Shown: one piece after another, positions 7,785 through 18,412 of the stretch
How positions within the stretch are numbered: position 1 is the first letter of the stretch
How the letters are laid out: each line of letters opens with the position of its first letter
DNA from: Paenibacillus sp. FSL H7-0331
Lineage (GTDB): Bacteria; Bacillota; Bacilli; Paenibacillales; NBRC-103111
DNA: 64,000 nucleotides
Direction: 5' to 3'
Assembly (NCBI RefSeq): GCF_001956045.1
Contig: NZ_MRTH01000005.1
Location: 248,001 to 312,000 of the forward strand
Position numbers and translations under genes: made by a program
Notes under the pieces: model-generated
Seen by the model: the letters and a program-made list of their open reading frames with translations, nothing else
The model's database searches: none
What the model was told of the DNA's origin: nothing

Positions 7785-9452
7785 ATGGAATATACTAGCT
7801 CGTTTTCGTATAAAAAACTCGGGATGGCCCTTGCCTTATTGCTGCTGGCGATGCTTGTGGTCGTCCCTCTTTTTTTCATATTTGTCACCAGTGTGTATCC
7901 AAGCGGTGAGCTGGATCTGCTGGCACCGGTCAGGGCCATTATGGAAAATGAACTGGCTGAAGTATTTTGGAACTCGATTTTGCTGGGTATTTGTGTAGTG
8001 GCCGGTACTACCTTGTTGGCGCTGCCGTTAGCGTGGATATTTGCCCGTACGGAGCTGAGTCGGCATACTTGGCTGGATGTCATTATGCTGATTCCGTTTA
8101 TGACACCTCCCTATATCGGTTCGATGGGCTGGATTTTGTTCATGCAGAAGAACGGTTATCTGGAGCAGCTGTTTCCCAAAGCGGCCTTTCTTACCCCAGT
8201 ATTTTTCAGTATGTTCGGTATGATTGTAATCATGTGTTTGCACTTGTTCCCATTCCTGTATCTGATTCTCCGTAATGCACTGCTGCAAATCGGAGGTACG
8301 AAGGAAGAGGCGGCGAGTGTGCATGGTGGTGGATTTATATACAGCTTTCGACGCATTATTATCCCGCTGCTGCTGTCCAGCTACGCCATGGGTGCCTTAT
8401 TGATTTTTGTTAAAACGATTGCTGAATTCGGCACACCGGCAACCTTCGGCCGGAAGATCGGTTTTTATGTACTGACGTCGGAAATTCATAAATATATATC
8501 GAGCTGGCCGATTGATTTTGGCAAGGCAACGGCGTTGGCTTCGATTCTTTTAAGCACGTGCTTGTTGATCTGGTATATGCAGACCATGGTTAGCCAAAGG
8601 TTCACGTATTCGCTCGTTGGCGGTAAAGGAACACGGGGCAAAATATACCGAATGAGCGTATGGCAGAAGCTGCTGGCATGGGGTTATATAGTCGGACTGC
8701 TCGGGCTTGCGATAGTTGTGCCGTATTTCTCCATCATTGCCGCTTCGTTAATGAAGCTGCGCGGGGTTGGACTGCAATGGAACAATTTGACCCTTCAATA
8801 TTATATCGATCTGCTGACTTGGGGCTCCAAGAGCATGCAGGCGTTAATGAACAGCCTCAGCCTGTCGTTGATTGCCGCAACGATTGCGGTGATTCTTGGC
8901 ACGTACTTTGCGCTGATGATTCGCAAGTCGCAATCGTGGCCGCAAAGGATTACCGACTTGTTCGCCCTGCTGCCAAATACCGTGCCAGGCATCGTTATTG
9001 TAGTTGGACTCATCCTGTTCTGGAACTCGCCGTGGATGCCGATTCCGCTCTATAACACCTACGGAATGGTTGTCCTGACGTACGTCGTGTTCTTCCTTCC
9101 TTATACGGTTCAATATGTAAAAGCGAACTTTGCCCAGCTGGACGATTCGTTATTTCAAGCCGGTCGGGTATTTGGCGGCAAGCCGGCCTACATCTTCCGC
9201 AGAATTTTACTGCCACTCATTATTCCGGGTATGGTGGCGGGTTGGATGATGACGTTTACGATATCGGTTCGTGAGCTGGTCGCCTCGCTGATGATTTTAC
9301 CGCCATCGATGGAAACGTCGGCTACCTATATTTTCGCTCAATTTGAGCAGGGCAAAGTATCACTCGGGATGGCAATGGCTGTCGTATCCGTCGGTTTGAC
9401 GACGCTGATGCTGCTTGGCTTGAATCGAATTACGGCCAAGAAAAATTTGTAA
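7785..9452 (+). CDS. ABC importer permease, duplicated (ThiP/FbpB-like)
   Basis: Membrane channel of the importer. The 555-residue protein is two permease halves fused head to tail, about twelve membrane segments in all. Each half carries an EAA-type loop that meets the ATPase: GGTKEEAASVHGGGFIYSFRRIIIP in the first half and LDDSLFQAGRVFGGKPAYIFRRI in the second. A fused permease needs only one ATPase gene partner, which matches this operon. The start ATG follows AGAGAAGTGA. Similar fused permeases serve iron(III), thiamine and phosphonate compounds. Confidence 0.92.
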   Translation: MEYTSSFSYKKLGMALALLLLAMLVVVPLFFIFVTSVYPSGELDLLAPVRAIMENELAEVFWNSILLGICVVAGTTLLALPLAWIFARTELSRHTWLDVIMLIPFMTPPYIGSMGWILFMQKNGYLEQLFPKAAFLTPVFFSMFGMIVIMCLHLFPFLYLILRNALLQIGGTKEEAASVHGGGFIYSFRRIIIPLLLSSYAMGALLIFVKTIAEFGTPATFGRKIGFYVLTSEIHKYISSWPIDFGKATALASILLSTCLLIWYMQTMVSQRFTYSLVGGKGTRGKIYRMSVWQKLLAWGYIVGLLGLAIVVPYFSIIAASLMKLRGVGLQWNNLTLQYYIDLLTWGSKSMQALMNSLSLSLIAATIAVILGTYFALMIRKSQSWPQRITDLFALLPNTVPGIVIVVGLILFWNSPWMPIPLYNTYGMVVLTYVVFFLPYTVQYVKANFAQLDDSLFQAGRVFGGKPAYIFRRILLPLIIPGMVAGWMMTFTISVRELVASLMILPPSMETSATYIFAQFEQGKVSLGMAMAVVSVGLTTLMLLGLNRITAKKNL

Positions 9453-9491
9453 TTGGTAAACCTTACATCTAGTGGAGTGTGAATATATTAT

Positions 9492-10793
9492 ATGCAAGCA
9501 ACAGTATGGGGTGGCGCTGGCGAGCATGGCCGCTCTTGCTATCTGATTGAGCAGGGCCAAACACGTGTTTTACTCGATTGTGGGGTCAAGAAGGAGGGGG
9601 CGGGTGAATACCCGCTATGCGATGAAAATGTGGTTCCGCAGCTGAATGCGGTATTTTTATCTCATGCCCACGAGGATCATTCCATAGCGATTCCCCTGCT
9701 GTATACGATGGGCTATACAGGCGAAGTATGGACGACAAGGGCAACCTTCGAACAGCTTCCTTCCTATTATAAGGCTTGGAAGGGGTATGCGGCTTCCAGT
9801 CATGCGGAGCTGCCTTACCGCGATAAGGATATATCGGCGATCCAATACAAGTTCATTGAAGAGCAGACGCCCTCCGGCGTATGGTATACGATACAACCAG
9901 GATTGAGCGTATGCTGGGGAAGAAGCGGTCATTTGGCTGGGTCCATCTGGCTGCTGCTGAATGTGGAGGGTAGACGGGTGTTCTACTCAGGTGACTATAC
10001 GGCGGAATCGTTGCTATTAGCTGCTGACCGCCCTCAGCCGAAGCATTTGGAGTCCCCCATCGAGCTGGCTATTATAGATGCCGCATATGGGATGGATACA
10101 GAATCCCAACAGCAGAAGCTGGAGCAGCTGCGGCTGCAAATCGATGAAACCTTGAGACAAGGCGGGCCGGTTCTGCTGCCTGTGCCAACCTATGGACGCA
10201 GTCAGGAGATGCTGCTGTGGGCAAGGGAGCAATTTCCCGAAGTACCCATTTTTGTTGAACAGGAGATTACTGCAGGATTGAAGCAGCTGCTGCAAGGGCC
10301 GGAATGGCTGCAGTCCGAAGCTATAGAACGCATTCAGGCTTGTCTGGTGGATCCGAGAATTGTTTTCGTGGATAGTGAAGCACAGCGGCTTCAGGCGGTA
10401 TCTGAAATTGGGAGTCGGATCGTATTGACCAATGATGGCATGCTGCAGTCGGCTCGCGGTCAATGGTACTATGAGCAGTTGACCAAGGATAAGGCCTGCT
10501 GCGTCATTTTGACGGGACATTTGGCAAAGGGGAGCTGTGCGCATCGGCTGCTAATGGCCTCCCAGGAGCATATGGAAATTCTCAGACATGACGCAGGTCA
10601 GGTGCATTTTATACGCTATAAGGTGCATCAGGGATTGCCCGATGTCAGAGCCATGCTGGACGTTCTTGGAAGCGAGCACTCGATTCTGGTCCATGCGGGT
10701 CAGCAGGCGACAGATGCTGTATGTGTACAACTGAGCAAAGAGGGGTATACTAACATACATGCGTTGTCTGCCGGGGATACTTGGCGGGAATAG
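9492..10793 (+). CDS. MBL-fold metallo-hydrolase, beta-CASP/CPSF-like
   Basis: A 433-residue metallo-beta-lactamase-fold enzyme with motif 2 SHAHEDH (about residues 57-63), motif 3 GRSGHLAGS, motif 4 YSGDYT and a helical insert followed by VLLPVPTYGRSQEMLL, the layout of beta-CASP nucleases such as RNase J and CPSF73. It is shorter than RNase J (about 555 residues), so it is not a housekeeping RNase J. It follows the permease gene by 39 bases and ends at a strong terminator, so it is the last gene of the transporter operon. A metal-dependent phosphodiesterase or nuclease role is inferred; the link to the transported substrate is unknown. Confidence 0.8.
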   Translation: MQATVWGGAGEHGRSCYLIEQGQTRVLLDCGVKKEGAGEYPLCDENVVPQLNAVFLSHAHEDHSIAIPLLYTMGYTGEVWTTRATFEQLPSYYKAWKGYAASSHAELPYRDKDISAIQYKFIEEQTPSGVWYTIQPGLSVCWGRSGHLAGSIWLLLNVEGRRVFYSGDYTAESLLLAADRPQPKHLESPIELAIIDAAYGMDTESQQQKLEQLRLQIDETLRQGGPVLLPVPTYGRSQEMLLWAREQFPEVPIFVEQEITAGLKQLLQGPEWLQSEAIERIQACLVDPRIVFVDSEAQRLQAVSEIGSRIVLTNDGMLQSARGQWYYEQLTKDKACCVILTGHLAKGSCAHRLLMASQEHMEILRHDAGQVHFIRYKVHQGLPDVRAMLDVLGSEHSILVHAGQQATDAVCVQLSKEGYTNIHALSAGDTWRE

Positions 10794-10814
10794 CCAAATA
10801 GCAGTTACAATATT

Positions 10815-10857
10815 TACCTCTACCCGTGGAATGAATCCGGGTGGGGGTATTTCTTTG
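10815..10857 (+). terminator. Terminator of the ABC transporter operon
   Basis: A 12-base-pair stem (10815-10826 with 10838-10849, some G-T pairs) with an 11-base loop, followed by TTTCTTTG, sits 21 bases after the metallo-hydrolase stop codon. Confidence 0.8.
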
Positions 10858-10958
10858 TGATCAGGCGATTAAAGTAAGTAGACTTCGATCAAAGCCATTG
10901 CCTATAATAGAAGTTGTGTGCCAAATCAATCCGTAATTCAAACGGGAGGGCTGATATT

Positions 10959-11933
10959 GTGAAGTATAAAGCTATTAAAAACACAGATTTGCTGCCATCT
11001 GTTATTTGTTTGGGAACCTCGGATATTGGTGGTTCGATCAGTGAAGAGGAATCTAACAGAATTTTGAATACGTTTACAGAAACCGGAGGCAATTTTCTTG
11101 ATACGGCAGAGGTATATGCGAACTGGCTGCCTATCGAGCCGAACAGCAGTGAGCGTTTTTTGGGTAGGTGGATGAAGGAGAGAGGGAATCGGAATCAATT
11201 GATCATTGCGACCAAAGGAGGGCATCCGTTACTGGATACACCGCTGGTTTCGAGGCTATCAGCCACAGAGATTGAGCAGGACATCCTGGGAAGCCTGCAG
11301 AGATTAGGTACCGATTACATTGATCTGTATTATTTGCATCGTGATGATCCACGTATTCCTGTTGAGACGCTGATTGACATTTTGGAGACGCATGTGCGGC
11401 AGGGCCATATTCGTTATTATGCCTGCTCGAACTGGACACTGGAGCGCTTGGAGCAAGCACAGCAGTATGCTGTGAGCAAAGGCTATGCAGGGTTTATTGC
11501 CGTTAGCAATTTGTGGAGCCTGGCGACTGTCAATCCAGGTTCAATCAAAGATCCGAGTCAGGTTATAACCGATCAGGCCTTGGTAGACTGGCATATCCGC
11601 ACAGGAGTCGCACTCATCCCATACAGCTCGCAGGCCAATGGTTTTTTTAGTGGCAAATATCGTAGAGAGCACGAGGTACAGCCCGAATTAAGCAATAAAA
11701 ATATATACAGACTGTATCACAATGAAACCAACTTTACCCGATTGGACCGGATCGAGGAGCTTGCCCGACAACATAAGGCCACATCCAATCAGATAGCAGT
11801 GGCTTGTCTGCTGGCACAGCCCTTTCCCGTGATTCCGATTGTCGGATGCAAAAACCACCACCATTTGCAGGACAGCCTGGGCGCAGTGGACATTGAGCTG
11901 GATGGTGCTATCGCTTCTTATGTAAGCAGTTGA
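10959..11933 (+). CDS. Aldo/keto reductase
   Basis: NAD(P)H-dependent reductase of the (beta/alpha)8 aldo/keto reductase superfamily. The GTG start at 10959 is chosen because GGGAGG lies seven to nine bases upstream; longer in-frame readings lack a ribosome binding site. The product has about 324 residues. Visible motifs are the substrate and catalytic region FLDTAEVYANW (Asp and Tyr), the lysine strand LIIATKGG, the histidine loop YIDLYYLHRDDP and the cofactor end AVACLLAQPFPVIPIVGCKN. It stands alone between terminators, so its substrate cannot be guessed from neighbours. Confidence 0.9.
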   Translation: MKYKAIKNTDLLPSVICLGTSDIGGSISEEESNRILNTFTETGGNFLDTAEVYANWLPIEPNSSERFLGRWMKERGNRNQLIIATKGGHPLLDTPLVSRLSATEIEQDILGSLQRLGTDYIDLYYLHRDDPRIPVETLIDILETHVRQGHIRYYACSNWTLERLEQAQQYAVSKGYAGFIAVSNLWSLATVNPGSIKDPSQVITDQALVDWHIRTGVALIPYSSQANGFFSGKYRREHEVQPELSNKNIYRLYHNETNFTRLDRIEELARQHKATSNQIAVACLLAQPFPVIPIVGCKNHHHLQDSLGAVDIELDGAIASYVSS

Positions 11934-12011
11934 TGTCAAAAGAAAATAAAGTTCTAGACAAGATTAGCGCATTATCAATTCGTAGATCATAATTTAAATA
12001 TTTCCAGATTG

Positions 12012-12045
12012 ACCCTTTTGTGATCCATGCAGAAGGGTTTTCTTT
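12012..12045 (+). terminator. Terminator after the aldo/keto reductase
   Basis: ACCCTT (12012-12017) pairs with AAGGGT (12033-12038), followed by TTTCTTTG. It separates the reductase from the biotin operon promoter. Confidence 0.6.
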
Positions 12046-12053
12046 GAATTCTC

Positions 12054-12082
12054 TTTACAGAGGCGTCCAGGTCTGCTAGAAT
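12054..12082 (+). promoter_or_regulatory. Vegetative promoter of the biotin operon
   Basis: -35 TTTACA (12054-12059) and -10 TAGAAT (12077-12082) with the ideal 17-base spacing. Transcription should start near 12089, just before the BirA operator. Confidence 0.75.
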
Positions 12083-12093
12083 GACCAAATCCG

Positions 12094-12129
12094 ATTGTTA
12101 ACCTAAATAATATATATTTGGTTAACAAT
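12094..12129. promoter_or_regulatory. BirA operator (biotin repressor site)
   Basis: Perfect inverted repeat: ATTGTTAACC (12094-12103), 16 bases, GGTTAACAAT (12120-12129). This is the known BirA box pattern. It starts five bases after the expected transcription start and precedes bioA, so biotin-loaded BirA should block the whole operon. Confidence 0.92.
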
Positions 12130-12156
12130 TAAATGTTAAACGGATGGTGATAATTT

Positions 12157-14261
<2,105 letters not shown>

Positions 14262-14266
14262 TTGAG

Positions 14267-15265
14267 ATGAATACCATTGCAGCGGAGATGGATTGGCTAT
14301 CGCATGCCCAAAAAGCATTGAACGGAGAATGTTTAACGCTCGCGGAAGGGCTTGCTGTGCTCGACGCCGATAATGATGAGGTACTACTGCTCATGCAGGC
14401 TGCGTTTAAGGTGAGAAAACATTTTTACGGTAAAAAAGTGAAGCTGAACATGATCATCAACGCCAAAAGCGGCCTTTGCCCCGAGGACTGTGGCTATTGC
14501 TCGCAATCGATTGTTTCGACGGCCCCGGTTAAAAAATACACCCTGCTTGATAAAGACACGTTGCTTTCAGGCGCACGTGAAGCGATGGCACGCAAAGCCG
14601 GAACCTATTGCATTGTAGCGGCTGGGAAAGGCCCAACAGACAAGGAGTTGGATCAAGTGGTGGACGCGGTTAGAGAAATCCGTAAAACCATTCCACTGAA
14701 AATTTGCGCATGTTTGGGTATTCTCAGCGACGATCAAGCCGAACGTCTTGCTGAAGCTGGCGTACATCGCTACAACCACAATTTGAATACCAGTAAGGCC
14801 AACTACCCCTCCATCACGACGACCCATACCTATGATCAACGTGTTGAAACCGTGGAGAAGGTAAAGTTACACGGCATGTCCCCTTGCTCTGGTGTCATTA
14901 TCGGCATGGGTGAGACAAATCAAGAAATTGTTGAAATGGCATATGCACTCCGCGAACTAGATGCGGATTCGATTCCGATTAATTTCCTAAACGCGATACC
15001 TGGAACACCTCTGGAACATGCAGGCCGCACGCCGTCAATGAAAGCGTTGAAGGTATTAGCTCTATTTCGTTTCATTTGTCCTTCAAAAGAAATCCGCGTG
15101 GCAGGCGGTCGAGAAGTCAACCTCCGTACGCTGCAGCCTTTATCTCTGTTCGCCGCAAATTCACTCTTTGTAGGTGATTATTTAACGACAGCAGGCCAAG
15201 ACGTTACGGCTGATCATCAAATTATTGAGGATTTGGGCTTTGAGATTGAATTAAATGCCCTTTAA
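14267..15265 (+). CDS. bioB: Biotin synthase
   Basis: Radical SAM enzyme that inserts sulfur into dethiobiotin, the last pathway step. The cluster motif CPEDCGYC supplies the three cysteines for the [4Fe-4S] cluster; YNHNLNTSKANYP and RVAGGRE are further family signatures. ATG at 14267 is preferred over the in-frame ATG at 14258, because AGGAGG (14252-14257) is directly against the upstream ATG but nine bases from this one; the product then has 332 residues. Position after bioD differs from the order known in the Bacillus cereus group, where bioB comes last. Confidence 0.95.
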   Translation: MNTIAAEMDWLSHAQKALNGECLTLAEGLAVLDADNDEVLLLMQAAFKVRKHFYGKKVKLNMIINAKSGLCPEDCGYCSQSIVSTAPVKKYTLLDKDTLLSGAREAMARKAGTYCIVAAGKGPTDKELDQVVDAVREIRKTIPLKICACLGILSDDQAERLAEAGVHRYNHNLNTSKANYPSITTTHTYDQRVETVEKVKLHGMSPCSGVIIGMGETNQEIVEMAYALRELDADSIPINFLNAIPGTPLEHAGRTPSMKALKVLALFRFICPSKEIRVAGGREVNLRTLQPLSLFAANSLFVGDYLTTAGQDVTADHQIIEDLGFEIELNAL

Positions 15266-15278
15266 GGCGGTGCCAACC

Positions 15279-16457
15279 ATGTACTGGATGGAAAAAGAAC
15301 TTGAATTAATGACTGATGCTTCGTTGGAGCGTTCCTTGCGTACAAGTAACTCAGTATCCGGATCTCCTGGCTATACGTTGCGCGGAGAACAAGTGTTACT
15401 CAACATGTCCTCCAATGACTACCTTGGACTCTCCCAGCATCCTACGATAATTGAAGTAATGCGCGAGGCTCTGCTCACGGAAGGTGCTGGCTCAGGCGCT
15501 TCACGCCATGTGACAGGTAACCGGATGTCTTATAGTCGTCTAGAAGAAGCACTGGCCGATTGGCAAAACTGCGAAGCTGCGCTAGTTCTTGCTAATGGAT
15601 ATATGGCTAATTCAGGTGTTATTAGTGCACTAGTAGGCCGAGGAGATGTTGTTTTCAGCGATCAGTTGAACCATGCAAGTATTGTGGACGGCATTGTATT
15701 GAGCCGTGCGGAGCATGCCCGGTACCGTCATAACGATATGGAACATTTGCGTACGCTATTGAATAAGTATCGTGATAAACGGCGTAAGCTGATCGTTACA
15801 GACGCTGTTTTCTCCATGGATGGCGATCAGGCTCCATTGCGTGAACTTGCTGCGCTCAAACGCGAGTACGGAGCGATGCTAATGGTGGATGAGGCACATA
15901 GTGGGGGGATCTACGGGGGGCGAGGCGAGGGATTGTGTCATGAACTCGGGCTGCAGAATGATGTGGATATTCATATGGGAACATTCAGTAAATCCTTCGG
16001 TGTCTATGGCGCTTATATTTGTGGCAGCCGCACGCTAATTCGATGGCTGGTGAACAAGGCTAGACCACTCATCTATTCAACTGCGTTGCCCCCTTCTATC
16101 GTAGCTGGCATTTCAAAGTCGTTAGTTTTGGTACAAAAGGAACACTGGCGTCGAGAAAGGCTTTATGCGGCAACCTGGTTATTTCGGTCCTCGCTTTGTG
16201 ACGCCGGGTTTAACATCGGTGCCGGCGACTCCCCAATTGTACCTTTAATCGTCGGCGATAACGATACGGCCTTACGCTTCAGCGGAGCTCTAGAAGAAGA
16301 GGGGATCATAGCGGTTGCCATCCGTCCACCTACTGTGCCTGATGGCACAGCGCGCATTCGCTTCTCCTTGTCAGCCGTTCACACTGATAAGGAATTGACC
16401 CATGCAGCCGCACGCATCCACAACATCGGACTTCGACTAGGGGTGTTGAGTCCATGA
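15279..16457 (+). CDS. bioF: 8-amino-7-oxononanoate synthase
   Basis: PLP-dependent condensation of pimeloyl-ACP with alanine, first ring-forming step of biotin synthesis. The ATG at 15279 follows AAGGCGG by eight bases; an in-frame ATG at 15255 would overlap bioB but has no ribosome binding site. About 392 residues. Motifs: SSNDYLGLSQHP, GSGASRHVTGN, DAVFSMDGDQAPL, the Asp of LMVDEAHSGG and the PLP lysine in TFSKSFGVYGA. Four-base overlap with the next gene. Confidence 0.95.
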   Translation: MYWMEKELELMTDASLERSLRTSNSVSGSPGYTLRGEQVLLNMSSNDYLGLSQHPTIIEVMREALLTEGAGSGASRHVTGNRMSYSRLEEALADWQNCEAALVLANGYMANSGVISALVGRGDVVFSDQLNHASIVDGIVLSRAEHARYRHNDMEHLRTLLNKYRDKRRKLIVTDAVFSMDGDQAPLRELAALKREYGAMLMVDEAHSGGIYGGRGEGLCHELGLQNDVDIHMGTFSKSFGVYGAYICGSRTLIRWLVNKARPLIYSTALPPSIVAGISKSLVLVQKEHWRRERLYAATWLFRSSLCDAGFNIGAGDSPIVPLIVGDNDTALRFSGALEEEGIIAVAIRPPTVPDGTARIRFSLSAVHTDKELTHAAARIHNIGLRLGVLSP

Positions 16458-17242
16458 TTGCATTGGATTTTGATTCAGTGAAAACTCAGCCACAGACAAG
16501 CGGCACCATTGTATGGTTGTGCGGATGGGGTATGCCGGATGCGATTTTTGATCGGACTCGTGAGTTACTTCCGGATTTCCATCATGTTTCTGTAGATTAC
16601 AGTGATGCTGATTCTCCAGAGAAAATGCTGCTCCTGACTGAAATAGCAGTAAAAAATTTTCTGTATTTGGATTGAGAGGCTTGTAGGACTAGGGCTTTCC
16701 ACGGTCCGCTGTTGATCGGAGGATGGTCTCTCGGAGGTTTACTGGCACTGAGACTAGCGATCAAAGGGTTCGCTGATGGCCTTGTATTGTTCGGGGCAAC
16801 TGCTCGATTTACCAGGACAAAAGAGGAGTTTGACCTCGGTTGGGCAGATATACACGTTAGGAAGATGATTACAGGGCTCTTACAGAACCGACAAAGCGTT
16901 GAAACAAAGTTCCGACAGCTCATATTTACGGAGGCGGAATGGAAGGCCGATCTAGGCGTAAGCCTTCCCCCAATCGGTAGCTGGACAACTCCAGCTCTAA
17001 TCGCAGGTCTTCAAATCTTGCGAAGCGAGGAATACTTGTCTCAACTGAAGAGCATCACTTGTCCAGTATTTCTTGTGCACGGGACTGAGGATAGTATTTG
17101 TCCTTACGGCGCTGCATCGGAGCTGATGGCCCAGTTACCAAAAGCAAAGTTATTCACGATACCTGCCTGCGGGCATGCCCCGTTCTTGGGAAGGGAAGAC
17201 CAAATAACTAATGAACTGAGGAGATGGTGGCATGAGCAGTAG
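16454..17242 (+). pseudogene. bioH: BioH-like alpha/beta hydrolase interrupted by an in-frame TGA
   Basis: BioH-type esterases cut pimeloyl-ACP methyl ester to release pimeloyl-ACP for BioF. The frame opens at 16454 (overlapping bioF by four bases), runs 73 codons through WLCGWGMPDAIF, meets a single TGA at 16673-16675, and continues in the same frame to 17242. The second part holds the nucleophile motif GGWSLGG, the acid region VHGTEDS and the histidine motif GHAPF. Only one base separates this from an intact gene of about 262 codons. The second half could restart at TTG 16712, but no ribosome binding site is visible and it would lack the first strands. Nonsense mutation, readthrough or sequencing error are all possible. 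Confidence 0.8.
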
Positions 17243-18098
17243 GATAAGTGAAATCCGACGTCAATTTAACCGTAGTGCAAATTCGTATGACGCTCACGCT
17301 CATGTTCAGCGTTTGATGTCAGATCGGCTTGCAAAATCTTTCTTAGGGTGGAAGAACAAAAGTAACATAGTCGGGCTCAACATTCTTGAGATCGGCTGCG
17401 GCACGGGGATGCTGACCGAGATTCTAGTAACTGAATGGCCCAGTGCGAGTATTACTGCACTTGATATTGCACCCGCGATGATCAAATTGGCTGAACAACG
17501 TGTCCTATCAGATGAAGCTAACTTTAATGGCATCAGAAAAATGACTTCGGATCGTTTACGCTTTCTCCATGCTGATGTTGAAATGTGGGCGAAAAATGCT
17601 CCGACATCCTCGTTTGATCTCATTGTCTCCAACGCCTGTTTTCAATGGCTGAGTAATCCTAGGCAAACACTTGGTCACCTTCGACGGATGCTTCGTCCTG
17701 GAGGCTCATTGATATTCACGACATTCGGGCCTGATACATTCTGCGAGATGCATAAGGCTTTTAATGAAGTTTATCGAGCCAATGGAATAGAGCCGCAGCG
17801 ACACGGACTGTGGTTTCTATCGACAAATGAATGGAACAGCTTGCTGGGGGAATCAGGATTTTCAAGTATCCAATTTGAACGCTCGATTCAGACGGAAAAG
17901 TATGCATCAGCAAGAGATTTTCTTCACTCGGTAAAAGCGATGGGAGCCAGCACTTCTGAGGCTTTTACTATGCGTGGTCTCAGTTCGCGACGTCTGTTTG
18001 CCAACATGTATAAGGAATACGAGGGGAAGTTCAGCATACAGGGAGGTGTTGCTGCCAGTTATGATCTTCTATTGATCCAAGCATTGGCGGATGGGTAG
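17232..18098 (+). CDS. bioC: Malonyl-ACP O-methyltransferase
   Basis: SAM-dependent methylation of malonyl-ACP, which lets the fatty acid cycle build the pimeloyl chain. 288 residues with IRRQFNRSANSYDAHAHVQ at the start (the BioC signature), SAM motif I ILEIGCGTGMLT (about 51-62) and the acidic loop ITALDIAPAMI. Start ATG overlaps the end of the bioH-like gene. Pairing with bioH places this organism on the BioC-BioH route rather than the BioW or BioI route. Last gene of the operon, before a strong terminator. Confidence 0.94.
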   Translation: MSSRISEIRRQFNRSANSYDAHAHVQRLMSDRLAKSFLGWKNKSNIVGLNILEIGCGTGMLTEILVTEWPSASITALDIAPAMIKLAEQRVLSDEANFNGIRKMTSDRLRFLHADVEMWAKNAPTSSFDLIVSNACFQWLSNPRQTLGHLRRMLRPGGSLIFTTFGPDTFCEMHKAFNEVYRANGIEPQRHGLWFLSTNEWNSLLGESGFSSIQFERSIQTEKYASARDFLHSVKAMGASTSEAFTMRGLSSRRLFANMYKEYEGKFSIQGGVAASYDLLLIQALADG

Positions 18099-18137
18099 GT
18101 AAACTTTATAACTGACAACAGTAGCCCAATAACCGTA

Positions 18138-18186
18138 GCGGCGTCTGGTCATGGTATTCCATGTTCCAGACGCCGCTGCATTTTTT
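18138..18186 (+). terminator. Terminator of the biotin operon
   Basis: GCGGCGTCTGG (18138-18148) pairs perfectly with CCAGACGCCGC (18166-18176), followed by TGCATTTTTT. It is 40 bases after bioC. Confidence 0.9.
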
Positions 18187-18412
18187 AAGAGCTTTCGATC
18201 CACTTTATGATTAAACCTGTATTCATCAGGTTTATTTTCTATGCTCGGCGACGATCTGAATCGACACCTTTTATATATTGCAAGTGACAATACTTGTTAT
18301 GAACGCTGGATTCACGCGATTCTGACGCATAGATCAAGAATTGTCCGTTATCGCCTTAAGGTGGATGCCGTATACTGAATGTACTTGATAGATTCATCCA
18401 GAGGAGGACTTT
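18187..18412. other. Intergenic region before the AraC sensor gene
   Basis: No gene. A small perfect hairpin, AAACCTG (18213-18219) with CAGGTTT (18227-18233), is followed by ATTTTCT. A possible promoter is TTATCG (18348-18353), 17 bases, TATACT (18371-18376), with a good -10 but poor -35. Nothing else is recognised. Confidence 0.4.

Noticed and set aside
16673..16675. TGA in bioH read as selenocysteine or recoded tryptophan
   Set aside because: The position is not a catalytic one in alpha/beta hydrolases, no SECIS-like hairpin was seen just downstream, and other genes here end in TGA normally.
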